From positions 1 to 18,842 of the forward strand of contig CADWAF010001102.1 of NCBI GenBank assembly GCA_902984215.1: a stretch of DNA of 18,842 bases. Direction: 5' to 3'. Shown here one piece after another: positions 7,217 to 15,363 of the stretch; position 1 is the stretch's first letter; the number at the start of each line of letters is the position of its first letter. The notes below the pieces were generated by a model that saw only the letters and a list, made by a program, of their open reading frames with translations, searched no databases and was not told the DNA's origin. Made by a program: the position numbers and the translations under genes. This DNA comes from Willaertia magna. Lineage: Eukaryota > Heterolobosea > Eutetramitea > Acrasida > Naegleriidae.

Positions 7217-10111
7217 ATGACCAAAAAAATCAAAAAACAAATAGAAAATAAATTACAAAATTCAAAACAAAATAAATCACGCAAGATAATAAGTAATGAT
7301 GAATTTAATTATGAAACAAATAGTTGTTTGTCTGTTAAAGAAATTAATAATAACAATAAATTTAATTTATCATTTACCAAAGAAATTATAGAAATTTCTT
7401 CTGATGAAGAATGTAGTAGCAATAATAGTAGTAGTAACAGTAGTAGCAGTAGCAGCAGTAGTAGCAATAGTAGCAGTAGTAGTAAATTACAATTTGTTAA
7501 AGAAAAAAAGTTATGTGGTTCAAGAACTGGAAGAGGTGGATTCTGTAGACATCCATACAATAGCTGTCCTTTCCACAAAAAAAAGGAAATTCCTGATGAC
7601 ATAAATGAAATATCTACTGATGAAGAATCTCTAACAACAAATTCAACACTTTGTGGAAAACTAACCGCTATTGGTGATCTTTGTAGAAACAAAGCAGGCC
7701 ACTATTGTGTTCATGATAGAAAGTATATTATTTGTGGAGCAAAAAATAAGTATGGTAAACCTTGTCTACAAACACAAGGTAAATGTCCTTATCATAACAC
7801 TTTCGAAGAAAGAATAGAATATATTAAATTAAATTTAAAAGAAGAAGACAAAGTAAATTTAAATTTTATCAAAGATTTAAAACTTAATTATGAAGACATT
7901 AAAAATAATAAAATTAAATTCTCAGATTTTAAAGGACAAACAGCCAAAGATAAAAAGGCTGCTTGTATTAGTTATTGTTATTTTATGAGTAAAGGAGAAG
8001 TTAAAAATAATCAATTAGGATTATATTTTAATACATCTATTAGTACTATTGGTCAAATAAAATCAAGTAAGAAAAAAGAAATGGATCAATATTTATTATA
8101 TTTTTATAACACTTCCAAGAAAAATACAAATGTGGAAGAGTTTTCAAATAATTCTACAATTAAATGTCATACTTGTGATATATTTACTAACAATTTTCGT
8201 ATTATTAATATTGATAATTATATAAAAATTAAAAATACATTTACTAATAAAGTTACTATTATTGGTAAAAAAGTTTGTATGAATTGTTTTAAAAAAGCAA
8301 AGAAAATTAAAATAGAAAATACTTTTACTAAACAAATAATTAATCAACACAAATATAATAATTTTGATGATTATTTAAATAATTTAAATAATTACTTTAC
8401 CAATGAAAAAAAAGAATCACAATTTATTTTACAAAATATTTATGAATTTATAGCTTCAAAAAATGAAGGAGTTACTATGAATGATATATATAAAAAATTT
8501 GATGTAAAAATATTGGAAAGTCTATTATTAGATTGTCAAAATATTGTTAAAGACATTAATGTAGAAAATGAAATAGTATATAAATATAATGACAATAATG
8601 CATTATATATCCCAAATATAATTGAGGACCAGTTAAAATATTTTAAAGAATTACAAATACAATTTAATTCAGAATTATTTACTTTTGATTATAATAATTA
8701 TACAAATTTCGATATACTAAAATCTAAAATTGATAGTAATATTAAAAATTATATTGAAAATAAAAGTAATAACAATAATAATGATGTTACATTTTCAAGA
8801 AATATGATAAATACTTTTTTAATAGAAAATTATAAAAAGTTATTTCATAAAGAAGCACCATTTATAGATAAAATGACTAAAAAGAATAAGATTATATATA
8901 CTATTGTTAATAATTATAAACAAGATTTTCAAGATACATCTATAATTAGATTATGGGTTTCAGTTAATAAAATATTTGATAAAAATTTTGAATTTCCAAG
9001 TAACAATTTTAGAGATGATATTTATAATATTATTTATTCAAAAAACAAATATTCATTATATTTTACACAAGACTTACCAACAGGATATTTTAATATTAAA
9101 TTTTATAATAATAAAGATGTCCAAGGAAAAACAAAAGAAAAAATTAAACAAAAAAAAAGGACTCAAAATTATAATATTATAAATAACAGAGCAAAATTAT
9201 TAACTGATTACAGAATTGGTAGTACTAAAATAAGAAATTACCATTGTATTAACGAACTGGAAAATAATTTAAATGATAAATTAAATTTTTATACTGATAA
9301 CAATATTTATAAATCAAACCATACAATTTTTGATATGGACCATATTCCTTATTTAAATTCACAAAGAACAACTCAAGTTGAAAAGAAATATAGAGATGAG
9401 TTTTGTGTTTCTTTTTGTGGATTTCATATAAATCAGTTACTGAAATTATTTTCAATGGAGGATAGATTATTATTAAGAATATTAAAAGAAAATAATTTTA
9501 ATATCAAAAATAACAATTACTACAAAATTAATTATAGACAATTAAAAGATAATATTTCTAAAGAAAAGTTAAATGAATGGATTAGTGATATTCAACAAAA
9601 AATAAATGTAATTTCTAAAAAAGTCAGAAACCAAGTACTTAGAAGACATACTAATGACGAATTACAATATTTATTTAATAACGTACTTATTACCTTTAAA
9701 AAAACAAAAGGAATACAATTAGTATTATGGAAAGACAAAAGTAAGGAACATGAAAATTTAGTATGGGATCATTCACATGAGAATTCTTGGAAATTATTTA
9801 ATGTATTTACAAAGTATTTGAACTTAAGTGTTGAAAATGTGAATAGTGATGATGACATGTATAGGGTTTTTATGGATATTAGAAATAAATATATTGGTAA
9901 TGGTAAACTCCTTCAGTATTTAATGCATAGTCATATTATGTATTATGGAAGGGGTTTTATAGATGACGATTTCAATAAAAGTTTGGGAAATTATGAAACA
10001 TTGTTAAGATTAGGTTGGGATGATAAAAAAATATGGCAAGAAATAACAAGCATGCTAATTGGAGACCCTATTTTAGACAACGATGGTTATTTAATACCTT
10101 ATTTTGCATAA
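7217..10111 (+). CDS. 964-aa protein with three C-x9-C-x6/7-C-x1/2-H knuckles; candidate mobility protein of the insertion
   Basis: The start is ATG 7217 ('MTKKIKKQIENKLQ'); the frame extends upstream only to a TTG at 7178. The N-terminus is basic, followed by an acidic Ser/Asn tract (about residues 57-91). Three Cys/His modules follow: C100-C110-C117-H120, C146-C156-C164-H166 and C173-C183-C190-H193, each with 'CG-x-x-x-x-x-G-x-x-C'. They look like small zinc knuckles. A further C317xxC320...C354xxC357 pair may bind another zinc. The C-terminal half (about 500-964) is N/K-rich with 'DMDHIPY' at 706-712 and 'WDHSHENSW' at 850-858, possibly catalytic acidic/His clusters. No reverse transcriptase, DDE, tyrosine recombinase or polymerase motif was recognised. 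It is intronless, ends TAA-TAG, and is the only intact gene in the insertion, so a role in mobility is inferred from context alone. It could also be a passenger or giant-virus-like gene. Confidence 0.8.
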   Translation: MTKKIKKQIENKLQNSKQNKSRKIISNDEFNYETNSCLSVKEINNNNKFNLSFTKEIIEISSDEECSSNNSSSNSSSSSSSSSNSSSSSKLQFVKEKKLCGSRTGRGGFCRHPYNSCPFHKKKEIPDDINEISTDEESLTTNSTLCGKLTAIGDLCRNKAGHYCVHDRKYIICGAKNKYGKPCLQTQGKCPYHNTFEERIEYIKLNLKEEDKVNLNFIKDLKLNYEDIKNNKIKFSDFKGQTAKDKKAACISYCYFMSKGEVKNNQLGLYFNTSISTIGQIKSSKKKEMDQYLLYFYNTSKKNTNVEEFSNNSTIKCHTCDIFTNNFRIINIDNYIKIKNTFTNKVTIIGKKVCMNCFKKAKKIKIENTFTKQIINQHKYNNFDDYLNNLNNYFTNEKKESQFILQNIYEFIASKNEGVTMNDIYKKFDVKILESLLLDCQNIVKDINVENEIVYKYNDNNALYIPNIIEDQLKYFKELQIQFNSELFTFDYNNYTNFDILKSKIDSNIKNYIENKSNNNNNDVTFSRNMINTFLIENYKKLFHKEAPFIDKMTKKNKIIYTIVNNYKQDFQDTSIIRLWVSVNKIFDKNFEFPSNNFRDDIYNIIYSKNKYSLYFTQDLPTGYFNIKFYNNKDVQGKTKEKIKQKKRTQNYNIINNRAKLLTDYRIGSTKIRNYHCINELENNLNDKLNFYTDNNIYKSNHTIFDMDHIPYLNSQRTTQVEKKYRDEFCVSFCGFHINQLLKLFSMEDRLLLRILKENNFNIKNNNYYKINYRQLKDNISKEKLNEWISDIQQKINVISKKVRNQVLRRHTNDELQYLFNNVLITFKKTKGIQLVLWKDKSKEHENLVWDHSHENSWKLFNVFTKYLNLSVENVNSDDDMYRVFMDIRNKYIGNGKLLQYLMHSHIMYYGRGFIDDDFNKSLGNYETLLRLGWDDKKIWQEITSMLIGDPILDNDGYLIPYFA
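7414..7487 (+). repeat. AGT/AGC trinucleotide microsatellite encoding Ser
   Basis: A run of AGT, AGC and AAT codons giving a Ser/Asn tract inside the 964-codon gene. The unbroken reverse frame (poly-Leu) is only a shadow of it. Confidence 0.85.
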
Positions 10112-10125
10112 TAGTTTGAGTGAAA

Positions 10126-10160
10126 ACATATTGTGTATTGTGGTGTGGACATATTGTGTA
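10126..10160 (+). repeat. Pair of 12-bp direct repeats near the right end of the insertion
   Basis: ACATATTGTGTA occurs at 10126-10137 and 10149-10160, 15 and 27 bases past the stop codon region, about 80-110 bp from the right edge of the insertion. It may be subterminal recognition sequence; the left arm shows no counterpart. Confidence 0.5.
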
Positions 10161-10240
10161 CTAGAATGTTCTGATTAAAATATTTTGTGGGGAGAAATTG
10201 GACAATCTGAGGCGCAGGTGGATATAAACGTAATACTTCA

Positions 10241-10265
10241 TTTTGTTAATGCTAGCCTCATTTCT
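10241..10265. repeat. 25-bp direct repeat, right copy (target-site duplication)
   Basis: Identical to 3648-3672. On the minus strand the kinase frame enters it as 'LVLEMRLALTK' and then meets TGA at once in the inserted sequence, so the 5' half alone would make a truncated protein of about 294 residues. Confidence 0.9.
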
Positions 10266-10460
10266 AGTACTAAGTTAATAAAATCTTTATGATCTGTATG
10301 AAAATTATATTGATCAGATGAATCTTCTCTAATTAATCTCATGCAACTTGTTCCTCCATAATCAACTACAATAAAATCATCAGGATGGAAATCGGGTATT
10401 GCTGCGTGAAAATTTTGAGCTATAGATCCATAACTAATGTATGACTTAATAGAACAATTA

Positions 10461-10503
10461 CTATTCAAATTAAAGAGTAAAATCAAAAGTTCAAGTTACT
10501 TAC
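10461..10503 (-). other. Spliceosomal intron (43 nt) in the kinase-like gene
   Basis: On the minus strand it begins GTAAGTAACTTG and ends TTTAATTTGAATAG. Splicing forms a GCT codon and gives 'EGNANCSIKSY' across the junction. The 5' site GTAAGT is the same as in the other intron of this gene. Confidence 0.85.
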
Positions 10504-11159
10504 GCATTACCTTCACACCCTTTAAAATTACCAATGAAATTAAATAAGGGAGCAAACATATTTCTTGTTAATTCCTGTTCTGTAGCTTTTCCAATAGTTT
10601 GTCTTATAAAAGGAGAGATAGCTTGTTTCCATAAACATTCATCACTATTCTTAATTTTCATCTCCTTACCAATTTCAAGTATAAAAGAATTGAAATCAAT
10701 TTTACCAGAATCATAGTCATGCAATAATTGTTCAATATTCACCCCCTTAGAGTGTTCAAAAAGAGGAATTAAATTATTTCCTAAAGTTATCCCAAGCGCG
10801 TTAATCATGTATATAAAAGCTGTCTTTACTTTACAATGCTCAAGATGTGTTTGCCATAATTGTGGAATAGGAGTCTTTGCTATTGATTCAATCCAACCTT
10901 TAAGATCTGGTTGTTTTTCCGTTAGGTTATTAATTTCTGTGTCTGTTAAATCATCGACTCGTCTTTTTGTCTTGTCTTGATCTACAAATGCACTTAAAAA
11001 ATCTAGCACAGTACATTTAATAACCTCTTTTTCAATATTCTTGTTTTTTCCTTGTTTTTTCTTCTTCGTTTCTGGTTTATTCAAATTATTATTTATTTCT
11101 TTGTTTGTTCTTTTTCCCAAAATAGATCCAAGTACGGATACAAGATTTCCAAACCACAT

Positions 11160-11361
11160 TTTTTAATTCACTACAAACTTTCAGCATTAAAAACCTACAA
11201 AAACCAAAAAATATACAAATGAGGCACAAAAATATAAAAATGATTTGGATAACAAAAAAAAAGAAAAGAGATTACAATGAAATAAATAAAAATAGATGCA
11301 GTGAATTTAGAATAAATTATTGATTTATTGTAATTAATAATATTAAATAAAAAAAACAAAT
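11160..11361. promoter_or_regulatory. Divergent intergenic region
   Basis: 202 bp between the start of the kinase-like gene (minus strand) and the start of the AT-rich cluster (plus strand). It is A-rich on the plus strand with A9 and A8 runs and TATTAAATA just before the ATG at 11362. Promoters for both directions are expected here but no defined element can be picked out. Confidence 0.4.
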
Positions 11362-12177
11362 ATGAATAATATTAATAATTATAAAGAAATAATTTTAGAA
11401 GAAGGGGACTGTAATTTATTTAATAATATTACAAAAGAAAATAATAAATTTATTTTTAAAGATGAAACAAATAATAATATTGTAAACAATTTTTTTATTC
11501 CTGTTAAATTTACTATTTTAATTGACCAAAGTAATACATTTTTTAAAGATAATAACTGGCAATTTATTAATAATAGTAATTTATATATAAATAATGAAAA
11601 AACAACAACAGAAATTAAAGAAAATTATAAAATAAAAGACAATAATTATAATTTTATTTTAGAACATAATCAATTTATATTTGAACCAAAATATAAAAAT
11701 TTTAATGAAGTACCAAAAGAAAAATAAATTGTTTATGGATATATGTGGAAATGGTTCAGTAAAAGTGCAAGATGTATTATAAATCAACAATTACAATTTA
11801 GAACCTTAAATAATATTAAACATTTAACAATAAGTAATTGTGATCCACAAGTATTTTATTTAGGATTATGTGATAACAAAGGGGGAAAATTTTATCAATG
11901 GTATCAAGATGTTTTATGGAATGGTATTAAACAAAGAATAAATTGTATACAATTTAGATTTAATAATTGTATTCCAGCATTAGATAATTTTAATAATTGG
12001 TCAGAAAATGAAATTAATCATGAATATAATAGCATCGATAATGTTAAATATATAACAAAACATAAAATAAATATTGATTATATTTCATTAACATGTAATA
12101 TAGAAACAGGAGAAGTTTGGTCAAGTTTTAAATTTAAAAAACAAATAGATTTTGGTAATGGTTATGAAAAATTGTAA
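11362..12177 (+). pseudogene. AT-rich gene of unknown function split by one in-frame TAA
   Basis: Two ORFs lie in the same frame: 11362-11727 (121 codons, 'MNNINNYKEIILEEGDCNLF') and 11743-12177 ('MWKWFSKSARCIINQQ'). Only the TAA at 11725-11727 and five codons separate them, so they read as one 271-codon gene with a nonsense codon. Alternatively the second part is translated by itself from its ATG. The second part is rich in aromatic residues and Cys ('FYQWYQDVLWNGIKQRINC', 'YISLTCNIETGEVW') and is probably a folded domain; no family was recognised. It is intronless with the same extreme AT bias as the following reading frames, 26 bp downstream, and may belong to the same element. Confidence 0.55.
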
Positions 12178-12203
12178 TTTTTTGTAAATTAATTTAAATA
12201 AAA

Positions 12204-12929
12204 ATGCCTTTAAAAAAAAATATTACTTTTCATCTTCCGAATGAAAAATTAAAAAGAGGAAGACCAAAAAATTTAAAGAATAATAATTTAAATAAAAAAA
12301 ATAAATATACAAATAATTTATCAAATAATAATTTAAATAATTTATCAAATAATAATTTAAATAATTTATCAAGTAATAATTTAAATAATTTATCAAATAA
12401 TAATTTAAATAATTTATCAAATAATAATTTAAATAATTTATCAAATAATAATTTAAATAATTTACAAAACAATAATTTAAATAATTTATCAAATAATAAT
12501 TTAAATAATTTACAAAATAATAATTTAAATAATTTACAAAATAATAATTTATATAATTTATTAAATTTTATTTTACAAAATTTAAATAATATAGAAAATA
12601 ATAATTTAATTTTATTATTAAATTTTATTATTTATAGTTTAGAAAATAATGATTTAAATAATTTATCAAATAATAACTTCAATAATGTATTAAATAATTT
12701 AAATGACTTACAAAATAATAATTTAAATAATTTACAAAATAATAATTTAAATAATTTATCAAATAATAATTTAAATAATTTACAAAATAATAATTTAAAT
12801 AATTTACAAAATAATAATATAAATAATTTACAAAATAATAATTTAAATAATTTACAAAACAATAATGAAGAACAATTAAAAATAATTTTATTTTTTATAA
12901 TTATAAAGAAACAGGTGATAAAATTATAA
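12204..12929 (+). CDS. AT-hook protein with octapeptide repeats; likely first segment of the broken transposase-like gene
   Basis: ATG at 12204. Residues 17-23 read 'KRGRPKN', an AT-hook core (RGRP flanked by basic residues) that binds the minor groove of AT-rich DNA. It is followed by ten 8-residue repeats (S/Q)NNNLNNL, a short hydrophobic interruption, and a second block of the same repeats. The last residues ('IILFFIIIKKQVIKL') look out of frame: another frame is open from 12869 and continues 'FYNYKETGDKIIKIERKNNY' for 300 codons with no ATG for its first 430 bases. A -1 shift at the T6 run (12891-12896) joins the two. The protein therefore probably continues into the next segment. Confidence 0.55.
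   Translation: MPLKKNITFHLPNEKLKRGRPKNLKNNNLNKKNKYTNNLSNNNLNNLSNNNLNNLSSNNLNNLSNNNLNNLSNNNLNNLSNNNLNNLQNNNLNNLSNNNLNNLQNNNLNNLQNNNLYNLLNFILQNLNNIENNNLILLLNFIIYSLENNDLNNLSNNNFNNVLNNLNDLQNNNLNNLQNNNLNNLSNNNLNNLQNNNLNNLQNNNINNLQNNNLNNLQNNNEEQLKIILFFIIIKKQVIKL
12321..12560 (+). repeat. 24-bp coding minisatellite, block 1 (10 units)
   Basis: Ten units of TCAAATAATAATTTAAAT plus AATTTA, each encoding SNNNLNNL or QNNNLNNL. Ser/Gln alternation comes from TCA against CAA at the unit start. The long minus-strand ORFs over it are shadows of the repeat. Confidence 0.9.
12709..12867 (+). repeat. 24-bp coding minisatellite, block 2
   Basis: About six and a half further units of the same 24-bp repeat, mostly QNNNLNNL, after a 150-bp interruption holding degenerate units. 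The array ends just before the frame-change region at about 12869-12900. Confidence 0.85.
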
Positions 12930-13795
12930 AAATTGAACGTAAAAATAATTATTTTATTTCACTTTGTAACACTAATAAATTTCATTTTACAAAAAATACA
13001 GAAGATGATTTTAAAGAAATTTATAATTATAAAATAAATAATAAAAATATAAATTTTTTAAATATTAATAAAAAATCAATAAATACTTTAATTGAAATAC
13101 CTTTTAAAAATAATAATTTATCTTATCAACAATGTAATTATTATAAAAATAAATTAGGAAAATTATTTTTTGGAATTGAATTATTATTATTTAATAATGG
13201 TATTACAAATTTTTATAATTTAATAAATTTATTTATAGATTATTTTACAAATAATTTTATTGAAATTATTCAAAAAAGAAATGATTACAAAGAAATAATT
13301 ATGAAATTAAATAATTTTACAATAAATAAAGATAATATTAATGATTTTAAAGATGCTATTAATTTTTATTATAATAATAATAACATACAACATAACAATA
13401 ATAATGAAGACTCAAATGATAATTTAATAGAAGAAGAAATTGATAATAATGAAAATGAATATTTAGAATATAATGATGGATCATTAGCGATAAATATTAA
13501 TGAAAATAATTTACAAAATAATTTACAAAACAATTCACAAAATAAATCACAAAATAATTTACAAAATAATTTACAAAACAATTCACAAAATAATTTACAA
13601 AATAATTTACAAAATAATTTACAAAATAATTCACAAAACAATTCACAAAATAATTTACAAAATAATATAATTATTAATAACGAAAATGAAAATAATGAAT
13701 GGGAAGAATATGAAAAAGAAGAAAATGAATATTTACAAAATAAAAATAAAAATAAAAAACAAAAAAAACAAATAACAAAAAAACAAAAAAAATAG
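12869..13795 (+). CDS. Middle segment of the broken transposase-like gene (no own start)
   Basis: This frame opens after a TGA at 12866-12868 and stays open to TAG at 13793-13795. The first ATG is at 13301, far inside, so it is read as a continuation of the preceding frame and not as a separate gene. Residues before 13301 form a sensible folded stretch ('KIERKNNYFISLCNTNKFHF', 'LGKLFFGIELLLFNNG'). After that comes an acidic N-rich part, a 12-bp repeat coding (L/S)QNN and a Lys/Gln-rich end. The stop is preceded by CAA AAA AAA, so the slippery heptamer A AAA AAA sits directly before TAG. A -1 shift there enters the next frame. No domain is recognised in this segment. Confidence 0.5.
   Translation, partial: RTIKNNFIFYNYKETGDKIIKIERKNNYFISLCNTNKFHFTKNTEDDFKEIYNYKINNKNINFLNINKKSINTLIEIPFKNNNLSYQQCNYYKNKLGKLFFGIELLLFNNGITNFYNLINLFIDYFTNNFIEIIQKRNDYKEIIMKLNNFTINKDNINDFKDAINFYYNNNNIQHNNNNEDSNDNLIEEEIDNNENEYLEYNDGSLAININENNLQNNLQNNSQNKSQNNLQNNLQNNSQNNLQNNLQNNLQNNSQNNSQNNLQNNIIINNENENNEWEEYEKEENEYLQNKNKNKKQKKQITKKQKK
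13509..13664 (+). repeat. 12-bp coding repeat (LQNN/SQNN)
   Basis: About 13 units of TTACAAAATAAT or TCACAAAACAAT, encoding LQNN and SQNN. It resembles the second half of the 24-bp unit upstream (QNNNL), so both probably expanded from similar seeds. Confidence 0.85.
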
Positions 13796-15363
13796 AAATA
13801 AATTCAAAAATAATTAAAAATTTTATTGCTAAAGAAAAAGCTAATATGAGTGATGAAGAATATGAAAAATTTATTACAACAAATGAAACTGAAGAAACAT
13901 GTAGATCACAAATTAGTTTATTTCGTGTTATTATTAATATTTTTTTATTTTTAAAAGTTTTTATTTTTAATTATAAAGAAGACATAGTTTATGTAGAATT
14001 AAAAGAAGTAATAGAACAAATTTTAAAATATCATATAATATGGACAACAAAACAAATAAATAAATCAGTTAAAAGAAAAAATAATTTAATTAATGAAGAT
14101 AAATATTTTACAGGAATTAAAATATTTAAATTAAATTTAGATTCATCAAATAATAAAACAACATTCAATATATCATGTTTAAATTTAAAATGTTTTGGTA
14201 ATAATCAATCTAGAAAAACTGTTTTTACTTTAGCAATTTGGAAAGGTGGTGAAGAAATGTTTAAAAAAATTGCATATATTTATAAAGAAAGTATTGAAAA
14301 TATTAAATTAAATGGAATAGAAATTAATGGTATTGTTTTTAAAATAGATTTTATTTTAACAACAGATTTATTATTTTTAATGAAAATTTCAAATTTAACA
14401 TTTAAAGAAATGTGCCCTTATTGTAAAACACATTCAACAATATGTGATCATAAACATTTAATTAGAAGTAAAGATGATTTGGGCTGTTTATTAGGAATAG
14501 ATTCATCAAAAATAATTATTTGTTTACTACATATGAAAAAAAGAATAACAGAACGTTTATTAATTGATTCAATTATTATTAGTAAAAATTCTACTAAAAT
14601 AATAAAATTGATTCAAAAATTACCAGAATTAAAAAAATTTACTTTACGTGAAATAAAAATTAAAAATCAAATTTATTATAAATGTTATTTAACAGGTAAA
14701 CAATGTAATATTTTATTAAAGAATTTACATATTTTTCGTAATAATATACCAAATATATATTGTACTATATTTAGAAAATTTAGAAAAGTTTTAAGAATTT
14801 TAGAATTGGAAGAAATAGATGATACAAATTATAAAAATTTAATAAATTATTTAAAAGAATTAAAAATTATATATTTAAAATTATATAATGACGAACATAA
14901 TAAAAGTTGGTATATGCATATTTTATTACATCATGTTGTAGATATAATAAAAATATATGGTAATTTAAAATGTTATGAAACACAAAAATTTGAATCAGCA
15001 CATATAGAAGAATTAGAAAGAATGGAAAAAACGTCTAAAAATGGTGGAAAATTAAATTATATAAACAAATTATTACCTAATTTAAAAGAAAAAATATTAT
15101 TACAATTTTTATTTTCAAAACTTAGATTACTTTTTTTATGTTGTAAATATAATTATGATTTTGATAAATGTTATATTTATGATACAGATAAATTATTACA
15201 ATTTTTAAATAAACCATATCCAAAGTTTCCTGATGATAAAACTGATTTAAATGCATTAGTCATGTTAAATAATAATATAAATTATGAAAATATTTGTTTT
15301 AATTGTAGTAAACATTTTACTCATATAAATTTATCTCAATATAACCCGTCACAAGATTTATAA
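13756..15363 (+). CDS. Transposase-like protein, C-terminal segment
   Basis: The frame is open from 13756; the first ATG, at 13846, gives 505 residues ending in TAA at 15361-15363. Features by position from that Met: D168 and D174 in 'KIDFILTTDLLFLMKI', a C190xxC193...C200xH202xH204 cluster, then 'HILLHHVVDIIKIYGNL' (358-374), 'YETQKFESAH' (377-386), and a terminal C484xxC487xxHxxH. An acidic residue before a CPYC-type zinc cluster, and later a His-rich helix followed by 'G-x-L-x-x-x-x-x-x-x-F-E-x-x-H', is a layout I associate with uncharacterised eukaryotic DDE-type transposases; the catalytic assignment is inference. The last six residues are encoded inside the 371-bp repeat. Joined by two -1 shifts to the preceding segments it would make a protein of about 1,053 residues with an N-terminal AT-hook. 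Confidence 0.5.
   Translation, partial: KTKKTNNKKTKKIEINSKIIKNFIAKEKANMSDEEYEKFITTNETEETCRSQISLFRVIINIFLFLKVFIFNYKEDIVYVELKEVIEQILKYHIIWTTKQINKSVKRKNNLINEDKYFTGIKIFKLNLDSSNNKTTFNISCLNLKCFGNNQSRKTVFTLAIWKGGEEMFKKIAYIYKESIENIKLNGIEINGIVFKIDFILTTDLLFLMKISNLTFKEMCPYCKTHSTICDHKHLIRSKDDLGCLLGIDSSKIIICLLHMKKRITERLLIDSIIISKNSTKIIKLIQKLPELKKFTLREIKIKNQIYYKCYLTGKQCNILLKNLHIFRNNIPNIYCTIFRKFRKVLRILELEEIDDTNYKNLINYLKELKIIYLKLYNDEHNKSWYMHILLHHVVDIIKIYGNLKCYETQKFESAHIEELERMEKTSKNGGKLNYINKLLPNLKEKILLQFLFSKLRLLFLCCKYNYDFDKCYIYDTDKLLQFLNKPYPKFPDDKTDLNALVMLNNNINYENICFNCSKHFTHINLSQYNPSQDL

Larger units (their letters stand above)
3673..10240. mobile_element. 6,568-bp insertion splitting the kinase-like gene
   Basis: Defined by the 25-bp direct repeat on both sides and by restoration of the kinase frame when it is removed. 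It contains one intact gene (7217-10111), an 11-bp tandem repeat, a copy of the 371-bp dispersed repeat, broken cadherin-like sequence and a 26-bp palindromic tandem repeat. The inner ends start GTTTCAATACTATTAG and finish AAACGTAATACTTCA; no convincing terminal inverted repeat is visible. A 25-bp duplication is long compared with the 2-11 bp made by most cut-and-paste DNA transposons. Whether the whole insert is one element or a nested composite cannot be decided here, but only the outer edges carry the duplication. Confidence 0.8.
10241..11159 (-). pseudogene. Kinase-like gene, 5' half (exon 1, intron, first part of exon 2)
   Basis: ATG at 11157-11159 begins 'MWFGNLVSVLGSILGKRTNK', followed by a lysine-rich segment ('KKKKQGKNKN', a possible nuclear-localisation signal) and a largely helical region without recognised domain. 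Exon 1 runs to 10504; a 43-nt intron joins its last 'GC' to 'TAATTGT', keeping frame. Exon 2 starts at 10460 and runs into the 25-bp repeat. Exon 1 (656 nt), the two parts of exon 2 (220 and 796 nt, counting one repeat copy) and exon 3 (389 nt) sum to 2,061 nt, exactly 687 codons, so gene and splicing were intact when the insertion arrived. Codon use is less AT-biased than in the surrounding intronless genes. No family is recognised for this N-terminal part. Confidence 0.8.

Noticed and set aside
7309..7692. Minus-strand poly-Leu ORF opposite the Ser tract
   Set aside because: It is the reverse shadow of the AGT/AGC microsatellite in the 964-codon gene.
3673..10240. Terminal inverted repeats of the insertion
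   Set aside because: Comparing the left edge with the reverse complement of the right edge gave only short scattered matches, no better than expected in AT-rich DNA.
12223..12862. Minus-strand ORFs rich in Leu/Tyr/Phe
   Set aside because: They are shadows of the 24-bp coding minisatellite, which is open in several frames.
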